A stretch of 47,108 nt of DNA from positions 1-47,108 of the forward strand of contig NZ_MSIG01000022.1 of assembly GCF_001927285.1 (NCBI RefSeq). The letters are read 5' to 3'. The notes under the pieces were generated by a model. The model was not told where the DNA came from. It made no database searches and saw only the letters and a list, made by a program, of their open reading frames with translations. Shown one piece after another: positions 41,886-47,108 of the stretch. Within the stretch, counting starts at the first letter, position 1. Each line of letters opens with the position of its first letter. The position numbers were made by a program, and so were the translations under genes. Source of the DNA: Mongoliimonas terrestris. Lineage in GTDB: Bacteria > Pseudomonadota > Alphaproteobacteria > Rhizobiales > Pleomorphomonadaceae.

Positions 41886-42746
41886 CTAACCCGTCGGCTG
41901 CAGGCGGACGGCGCGCACGCCCGCCGAGAGCGCGCCGACGAGGTCGGCGACGGCGGCGACGGTCTTCACCGTCGCCCGGCCTTCCCCGTCCAGGCTGTCG
42001 CGCACCGCGTCGACGAGGGCCGAGCCCACCACCACGCCGTCCGCGTTCGCCCCGATGGCGGCCGCCTGGGCGGGGGTGCGCACGCCGAAGCCCACCATCA
42101 CGGGCAGGTCCGTGTGGCCCTTGATCCGCGCCACGGCCGCCGCCACCCGGGTCGGATCGGCCGAGCCGGCGCCGGTGATGCCGGTGATGGACACGTAGTA
42201 GACGAAGCCCGAGGTGTTGGCGAGCACCGCCGGCAGGCGCCGGTCGTCGGTGGTCGGCGTGGCGAGGCGGATGAAGGAGATGCCGGCGGCCAGCGCCGGC
42301 ACGCAGAGCTCGTCGTCCTCCTCCGGCGGCAGGTCGACGATGATGAGCCCGTCCACCCCGGCCGCCTTGGCGTCGGCGAGGAAGCGCTCCACCCCATAGG
42401 AGTAGATCGGGTTGTAGTAGCCCATGAGGACGATCGGCGTGCCGTCGTCCTCCGCCCGGAAGGCCCGCACCATCTGGAGCGTCTTCGCCATGGTCTGGCC
42501 GGCCTTCAGCGCCCGGAGCGTCGCCGCCTGGATCGGCGGACCCTCGGCCATCGGGTCGGAGAACGGCATGCCGAACTCCACGATGTCCGCCCCGGCCTTG
42601 GGCAGCGCCTTCAGGATGGCGAGAGAGGTCTCCGGGTCGGGATCGCCGGCGGTGACGAAGGTGACGAGCGCCGGCCGGCCCTCGGCCCGGACGGCGGCAA
42701 GGCGCGTGTCGATCCGGGTGACGGGGCGTGTTTCGGAAGGGGACAT
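41886..42746 (-). CDS. trpA: Tryptophan synthase alpha subunit
   Basis: 286 aa. Cleaves indole-3-glycerol phosphate to indole, which passes through a tunnel to TrpB. The catalytic Glu57 is in ADIVEFGMPFSDP. The second catalytic acid, Asp60 in E. coli (LADGP), is Glu68 here (MAEGPPIQ). IIVDLPPEEDDE, YYVSITGITGAG and VMVGFGVRTPAQA form the phosphate-binding loops. It starts 8 nt after trpB. The coding region ends at 41886 in a short tail (VRLQPTG). Confidence 0.96.
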   Translation of the reverse strand: MSPSETRPVTRIDTRLAAVRAEGRPALVTFVTAGDPDPETSLAILKALPKAGADIVEFGMPFSDPMAEGPPIQAATLRALKAGQTMAKTLQMVRAFRAEDDGTPIVLMGYYNPIYSYGVERFLADAKAAGVDGLIIVDLPPEEDDELCVPALAAGISFIRLATPTTDDRRLPAVLANTSGFVYYVSITGITGAGSADPTRVAAAVARIKGHTDLPVMVGFGVRTPAQAAAIGANADGVVVGSALVDAVRDSLDGEGRATVKTVAAVADLVGALSAGVRAVRLQPTG

Positions 42747-42754
42747 CGCGGACC

Positions 42755-43972
42755 TCACAGAGCGTAGCCGAGCATCTTGCCGACGGTGAACACGTCCTTG
42801 TCGCCGCGCCCGCAGAGGTTCATGACGATGATCTGGTCCTTGTCCATGGCGGGTGCGCGCTTCATCACCTCGGCGAGCGCGTGGGCGGGTTCGAGCGCCG
42901 GGATGATGCCCTCCACCCGGGTGAGGAGCTGGAAGGCCTCCATGGTCTCCTCGTCCGTGATCGGCACGTAGGAGACCCGGCCGGTGTCCTTCAGGAAGGA
43001 ATGCTCCGGCCCGATGCCCGGATAGTCGAGGCCGGCCGAGATGGAATGCCCCTCCAGGATCTGGCCGTCGTCGTCCTGCAGGAGATAGGTGCGGTTGCCG
43101 TGCAGCACGCCCGGCCGGCCGCCGGTCAGCGAGGCCGCATGACCGTTGTGGACGTCGATCCCGTGCCCGCCCGCCTCCACGCCGACGATCGCCACGTCCT
43201 CGTCGTCGAGGAAGGGGTGGAAGAGCCCGATGGCGTTGGAACCGCCGCCGACGGCCGCGACCAGCATGTCCGGCAGCCGGCCTTCCGCCGCCAAGATCTG
43301 CTCGCGGGTCTCCTTGCCGATCACCGACTGGAAGTCGCGCACCATGGCCGGATAGGGGTGCGGCCCGGCGGCGGTGCCGATCAGGTAGTAGGTGGTCTCC
43401 ACGTTGGTCACCCAGTCGCGGAGCGCCTCGTTCATGGCGTCCTTCAAGGTGCCGTGGCCGGCGGTCACCGGGTGCACCGTGGCGCCCAGGAGCTTCATGC
43501 GGAACACGTTCGGCGCCTGACGCTGCACGTCGGTCGCCCCCATGTACACCTCGCACGGAAAACCGAAGCGGGCGCACACGGTGGCCGACGCCACGCCGTG
43601 CTGGCCGGCGCCCGTCTCGGCGATGATGCGCGTCTTGCCCATGCGCCGGGCGAGCAGGATCTGGCCCAGGCAGTTGTTGATCTTGTGGCTGCCGGTGTGG
43701 TTCAGCTCGTCGCGCTTGAAGTAGATCTTGGCGCCGCCCAGATGGGCGGTCAGCCGCTCGGCGAAATAGAGCGGGCTCGGCCGGCCGGTATAGGTGGCGT
43801 GAAGGCCGTCGAGCTCCGCCTGGAAGCTCGGGTCCTTCTTGGCGGTCTCGTAGGCGGCGTCGAGCTCCAGGATCAGCGGCATCAGGGTCTCGGCCACGTA
43901 GCGGCCGCCGAAGATGCCGAAATGACCGCGCTCGTCCGGTCCGGTGCGGAAGGAATTGGGCTTCACGGTCAT
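42755..43972 (-). CDS. trpB: Tryptophan synthase beta subunit
   Basis: 405 aa. The PLP enzyme that condenses indole and serine to tryptophan. The PLP lysine is in HTGSHKINNCLGQ near residue 97; GAGQHGVASATVCARFG, AAVGGGSNAIGLFHPF (phosphate cup) and SAGLDYPGIGPEHSFL are standard. The ATG at 43972 overlaps the trpF stop by 4 nt. It forms a complex with TrpA. Confidence 0.97.
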   Translation of the reverse strand: MTVKPNSFRTGPDERGHFGIFGGRYVAETLMPLILELDAAYETAKKDPSFQAELDGLHATYTGRPSPLYFAERLTAHLGGAKIYFKRDELNHTGSHKINNCLGQILLARRMGKTRIIAETGAGQHGVASATVCARFGFPCEVYMGATDVQRQAPNVFRMKLLGATVHPVTAGHGTLKDAMNEALRDWVTNVETTYYLIGTAAGPHPYPAMVRDFQSVIGKETREQILAAEGRLPDMLVAAVGGGSNAIGLFHPFLDDEDVAIVGVEAGGHGIDVHNGHAASLTGGRPGVLHGNRTYLLQDDDGQILEGHSISAGLDYPGIGPEHSFLKDTGRVSYVPITDEETMEAFQLLTRVEGIIPALEPAHALAEVMKRAPAMDKDQIIVMNLCGRGDKDVFTVGKMLGYAL

Positions 43973-44661
43973 CGGGTCTCTCCTTCGCCGCCGGCCGCGC
44001 GCCGGCCCGCCTCTACGGCGGCCATGAAGGCGCGGATCAGCGCTTGGTCCTTGACGCCCGGCGCGCTCTCCACCCCGGACGAGAGGTCGACGCCCGCCGG
44101 CCGGACGGCCGCGATCGCGTCGGCGACGTTGGTAGGCGTCAGGCCGCCGGAAAGCAAGAAGGGCGTCGCCGGCCGATGGTCGGCCAGCAGAGACCAGTCG
44201 AACGGGGTGCCGAGCCCGCCGGGCCGGGTGGCGTCCTTCGGCGGCTTGGCGTCGAGGAGAAGAAGGTCCGCCACCCCGTCGAACCGGCCGGCCGCGACGA
44301 GGTCCGCCGCCGACCCGATGCCGACCGCCTTCATCACCGGCCGGCCGAACCGAGCCCGCACCGCGGCGACGCGCTCCGGCGTCTCGCGCCCGTGCAGCTG
44401 GATCACCTCCGGATCCGCCGCCCCCACGAGAGCGTCAAGCAGCGCGTCGTCCGCGTCCACCGTCAGCACCACGATCGCCGCCCGCCCCCGCGCGTGCCCG
44501 GCCAGCGCCGGCAGCGCCTCCAGCGCCACATGGCGCGGGCTCTTCGGGAAATGCACGAACCCGACCGCATCCGCGCCGGCACCGACGGACCAGTCGATGC
44601 TCTCCGGCGTGGAAAGGCCGCAGATCTTGGCGCGAGGCGGAGTGATGAGCGGACGTGTCAT
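43969..44661 (-). CDS. trpF: Phosphoribosylanthranilate isomerase
   Basis: 230 aa. Third step of tryptophan synthesis from anthranilate. The catalytic general base Cys is in AKICGLSTPES near the N-terminus; GFVHFPKSPRHV, VIQLHGRETPE, LLLDAKPP (general acid Asp) and FLLSGGLTPTNVADAI followed by GVDLSSGVESAPGVKD complete the barrel. It heads trpFBA-accD, the usual alphaproteobacterial split tryptophan cluster. Only 43 nt separate it from yejF on the same strand, with no obvious terminator, so read-through is possible. Confidence 0.95.
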   Translation of the reverse strand: MTRPLITPPRAKICGLSTPESIDWSVGAGADAVGFVHFPKSPRHVALEALPALAGHARGRAAIVVLTVDADDALLDALVGAADPEVIQLHGRETPERVAAVRARFGRPVMKAVGIGSAADLVAAGRFDGVADLLLLDAKPPKDATRPGGLGTPFDWSLLADHRPATPFLLSGGLTPTNVADAIAAVRPAGVDLSSGVESAPGVKDQALIRAFMAAVEAGRRAAGGEGETR

Positions 44662-44704
44662 GGCGGGCTTGGTGCCATGGCGCGTTCCGGCTGTCGAGGG
44701 GGCA

Positions 44705-46333
44705 TCAATCCCGCACCACCCCCACCGGCGCGGCCTCCAGGTTGAAGGCGGCGGCGAGAAGGGCTTGGGTGTAGGGGGCCTGCGGGTTGGCGAACACCGT
44801 CGCGGCCGGGCCGGCCTCCACCACCTTGCCGTGGCGCATGACCACGAGGTCGTTGGCGAGGGCCTTCACCACCTTCAGGTCGTGCGAGATGAACAGGTAG
44901 GCGAGCCCGTGCCGGCGCTGCAGGTCGCGGAGGAGGTCCACCACCTGGGCCTGGACGCTCATGTCGAGGGCGGAGGTGGGCTCGTCCAGCATCACGAACT
45001 TCGGGTTGAGCGCCATCGCCCGGGCGATGGCGATACGCTGGCGCTGGCCGCCGGAGAATTCGTGCGGATAGCGGTGGCGGGTCTCGGGATCGAGGCCGAC
45101 CTCTTCCAGCGCATGGATCACCCGCCGCTCGCGCTCGCCCGCCGTCAGGTCGCGGGCATGGACGAGGAGGCCCTCGCCGATGATGTCGGACACCGACATG
45201 CGCGGGCTGAGCGAGCCGAACGGGTCCTGGAACACCACCTGGATGTCGCGCCGGAGCGGCCGCATGGCGTTGGACTTCAGACCCTGGATGACGCGGCCCG
45301 TGAAGGCGATCCGCCCCTCGCTGCCGATGAGGCGGAGAAGCGCCAGCCCGAGGGTGGTCTTGCCGGAGCCGGATTCGCCCACGATGCCGAGGGTCTGGCC
45401 GGCCCGCACGGTGACCGAGACGCCGTCCACCGCCTTGATGTGGCCGACCGTGCGCTTCAGGAAGCCGCGGCGGATCGGGAACCACACCTTCAGGTCCTCC
45501 GCCTCCATGACCACCGGCGCCGAGGCGTCCGCCGCCGGCGGCTCGCCGCGCGGGGCGGCGGCGAGCAGGTGGCGGGTGTAGGCGTGCTGCGGGTCGGCGA
45601 ACACGGCGCGCGTCGGGCCCTGCTCCACGATCCGCCCCTTGGTCATCACGCAGACCGTGTCGGCGAAGCGCTCCACGATGCCGAGGTCGTGGGTGATGAA
45701 GAGGATGGCCATGCCGAGCCGGCCTTGAAGCTCCTTCAGGAGCTTCAGGATCTGCGCCTGGACGGTGACGTCGAGCGCCGTGGTGGGCTCGTCGGCGATC
45801 AGGAGGTCCGGCTCGTTGGCGAGCGCCATGGCGATCATCACCCGCTGGCGCTGGCCGCCGGAGAGCTGGTGCGGATAGGCCGAGAGGCGGCTCTCCGGGT
45901 CCTGGATGCCGACCTCGGTGAGAAGCTCGATCGTGCGGGCGCGCGCGGCCTGTTCCCTGAGGCCCTTGTGGATGGCGAGGATCTCGCCGACCTGCCGCTC
46001 GATGGTATGGAGCGGGTTGAGCGACGACATCGGCTCCTGGAACACCATGGTGATCCGGTTGCCGCGCACCTTGCGGAGCGCCTCGTCGGAGGCCGTCAGC
46101 ATGTCCGCGCCGTCGAAGAGGATCTGCCCCGACGGATGGGAGGCGGCCGGATAGGCGAGGAGCCGCACGACCGAGAGCGCCGTCACCGACTTGCCGGAGC
46201 CGGACTCCCCCACGATGGCGAGCGTCTCGCCCTTTTTCAGATCGAACGACACCCGGTCCACCGCGAGCGTGGTGCGCCCGGCCTGGGTGAACGCCACGGA
46301 GAGGTCGCGGACGGAGAGGAGGGGGGCGGTCAT
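44705..46333 (-). CDS. yejF: Peptide ABC transporter protein with two ATPase domains (YejF-like)
   Basis: 542 aa. Two fused nucleotide-binding domains. Domain 1 has Walker A GESGSGKS at 42-49, signature LSGGQRQRVMIAMA and Walker B LLIADEPTTALD; domain 2 has GESGSGKTTLG, FSGGQRQRIAIARA and FVMLDEPTSALD. This is the form seen in YejF/GsiA-type importers of oligopeptides (YejABEF also takes up microcin C). The matching YejA, YejB and YejE genes are not in the window. The ATG at 46333 overlaps the PIN toxin stop by 4 nt, an unusual upstream neighbour for this gene. Confidence 0.88.
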   Translation of the reverse strand: MTAPLLSVRDLSVAFTQAGRTTLAVDRVSFDLKKGETLAIVGESGSGKSVTALSVVRLLAYPAASHPSGQILFDGADMLTASDEALRKVRGNRITMVFQEPMSSLNPLHTIERQVGEILAIHKGLREQAARARTIELLTEVGIQDPESRLSAYPHQLSGGQRQRVMIAMALANEPDLLIADEPTTALDVTVQAQILKLLKELQGRLGMAILFITHDLGIVERFADTVCVMTKGRIVEQGPTRAVFADPQHAYTRHLLAAAPRGEPPAADASAPVVMEAEDLKVWFPIRRGFLKRTVGHIKAVDGVSVTVRAGQTLGIVGESGSGKTTLGLALLRLIGSEGRIAFTGRVIQGLKSNAMRPLRRDIQVVFQDPFGSLSPRMSVSDIIGEGLLVHARDLTAGERERRVIHALEEVGLDPETRHRYPHEFSGGQRQRIAIARAMALNPKFVMLDEPTSALDMSVQAQVVDLLRDLQRRHGLAYLFISHDLKVVKALANDLVVMRHGKVVEAGPAATVFANPQAPYTQALLAAAFNLEAAPVGVVRD

Positions 46334-46833
46334 TCGGCGGCAGCCTTCCGAAGCTGAGCAATCTCGTCCAGGGACGGTCGGGCGATGATCATGACCGCGT
46401 CGTTCATACCCGTCCCGCCATACGAGGCGTTCCAGGTGAAGGATCCTGTGAGGCCACGGTCGGACGTCAGAAAGGATCCGCAGCCGGTGGCAAGACCCGT
46501 CGCCAGATGGATGGCGTCCGGCAGCTTCAGGCCTTTGCGGTCGCCGCGCAGGAAGGCCGCCGTCACCAGGACATCGGCCGTAATTGGGCGGATGTCCAGT
46601 GTCGTCGTCCCGTTACGCAAGCACCCGGTGTAGAGGTCGATTGCCGGCCTGTTGCCCTCGGCGGCAGGTCGGACGAGGGCTTCGCTGAAGGCGAGCGCGC
46701 TGGTGACGCAAAGCGGCTGTCCGTCGAAATCGACCGCCACCATCAGGTCGACGAGCGCGAATGCAAGGTCGTCCTCCCGTTCCAGGGCGTGGATCAGCAC
46801 GTTGGTATCCAGGTATATCCGGCCGGCCGGCAT
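46330..46833 (-). CDS. vapC: PIN-domain toxin, VapC type
   Basis: 167 aa. A PIN-fold RNase, the toxin of a type II toxin-antitoxin pair. The acidic residues are Asp9 in IYLDTNVLIHALE, Glu51 in AFSEALVRP, Asp106 in LKLPDAIHLATG and Asp125 in FLTSDRGL. The C-terminus (FTWNASYGGTGMNDAVMII) is longer than in minimal VapC proteins. The ATG at 46833 overlaps the antitoxin stop by 4 nt, and its own stop overlaps the yejF start. The cellular RNA target cannot be read from sequence. Confidence 0.85.
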   Translation of the reverse strand: MPAGRIYLDTNVLIHALEREDDLAFALVDLMVAVDFDGQPLCVTSALAFSEALVRPAAEGNRPAIDLYTGCLRNGTTTLDIRPITADVLVTAAFLRGDRKGLKLPDAIHLATGLATGCGSFLTSDRGLTGSFTWNASYGGTGMNDAVMIIARPSLDEIAQLRKAAAE

Positions 46834-47072
46834 CAATCGTCCCACTCATCCCGCAGCGCCCGAACGTCCTCGACGGCAGCCTCGGCGGTTCGACCGTCTC
46901 CCGTGCGGACCCGCCGGTAGCGCGCCAGCGCCTCGATCAGGTCGGCTGCGCGCGGGGTCGGATCGGCCTCCTTGACAGTGACCGTGACGATCGCGTCTCG
47001 CGAAATGTCGCCCAGGATCTCCACCGGCAGGCTCGCGGCCGGAACATTGTGTCGAACCACCACCTTGTTCAT
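46833..47072 (-). CDS. Probable antitoxin partner of the PIN toxin
   Basis: 79 aa, starting at the ATG at 47072 with AGGAGG 9 nt upstream. Nothing in it clearly matches a known DNA-binding fold; the middle (DAIVTVTVKEADPTPRAADLIEALARYR) is a short strand and helix, and the C-terminus (AAVEDVRALRDEWDD) resembles the toxin-wrapping tail of many antitoxins, ending in acidic and tryptophan residues. Its coupling to the PIN gene is the main evidence. The promoter is at or beyond the right edge of the window. Confidence 0.75.
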   Translation of the reverse strand: MNKVVVRHNVPAASLPVEILGDISRDAIVTVTVKEADPTPRAADLIEALARYRRVRTGDGRTAEAAVEDVRALRDEWDD

Positions 47073-47108
47073 CGCCTCATCCCTCCTCACCGGAACGTCT
47101 TGCGCGGG

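Noticed and set aside
37431..42767. A 1778-codon open frame on the plus strand across hydrolase, folC, accD and trpA
   Set aside because: It is antisense or out of frame to well-recognised genes, its product is Arg/Gly/His-rich without family features, and long shadow frames are expected at this GC content.
42728..46357. A 1209-codon plus-strand open frame opposite trpB, trpF and yejF
   Set aside because: Antisense to three clear genes; low-complexity product with no domain.

Overview
The window is GC-rich DNA with densely packed genes, many joined by 4-base ATGA stop/start overlaps. The order trpF-trpB-trpA-accD-folC, the HWE-family histidine kinase and two promoter-like sites of the alphaproteobacterial general-stress type (GGAAC-N16/17-CGTT) point to an alphaproteobacterium, most likely Hyphomicrobiales (Rhizobiales). 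I cannot name a genus. I recognise no rRNA, tRNA, CRISPR array, insertion sequence or phage gene.

Layout. (1) 1-3103: a terminator and a long leader, then cydAB for a short-Q-loop (cyanide-insensitive type) bd quinol oxidase. (2) 3164-7412, minus strand: four coupled genes (GT2 glycosyltransferase, polytopic membrane protein, methyltransferase, UPF0104-like membrane protein) that look like an envelope lipid or glycan modification unit. (3) 7527-12041: an orphan periplasmic binding protein, divergent from a tctCBA tripartite tricarboxylate transporter. (4) 12030-12150: four tandem copies of a hairpin unit filling the space between two convergent stop codons. (5) 12148-17980, minus strand: rsbR-rsbS-rsbT, an RsbT/SpoIIE fusion phosphatase, a hybrid histidine kinase and a REC-PAS-HWE kinase, so a stressosome wired to a phosphorelay. 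It is divergent from an I78 inhibitor lipoprotein, and the region between them carries two opposed EcfG-like promoters. (6) 18856-20640: a Gfo/Idh/MocA oxidoreductase and a small membrane protein flanked by an inverted pair of palindromic elements.

(7) 20640-39120 is an exopolysaccharide region. One minus-strand unit runs Wzy-like polymerase, GT4, GINT1-like transferase, carrier protein, acyl-CoA-dehydrogenase-like flavoprotein, amino acid:[carrier protein] ligase (a class II aaRS homologue), DUF1839 protein and GH2 glycosidase. Divergently lie a GumC/Wzz-like protein with a degenerate kinase domain, a WecG/TagA/CpsF transferase and a secreted GH5 glycanase, followed by a Wzx flippase and a double alpha/beta hydrolase. 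The carrier-protein module is the best candidate for an undescribed system: an amino acid is activated, loaded on a dedicated carrier, probably modified by a flavoenzyme, and possibly passed to a glycan made by the surrounding genes.

(8) 39201-44661: housekeeping folC, accD, trpA, trpB and trpF, with an intrinsic terminator between accD and folC. (9) 44705-47072: a two-ATPase peptide ABC protein (YejF type) whose start codon overlaps the stop of a PIN-domain toxin, itself coupled to a small antitoxin.

Short tandem duplications at gene ends and in linkers recur across the window and suggest frequent replication slippage. Start codons given here are inferred from Shine-Dalgarno spacing, overlap with neighbours and family length.
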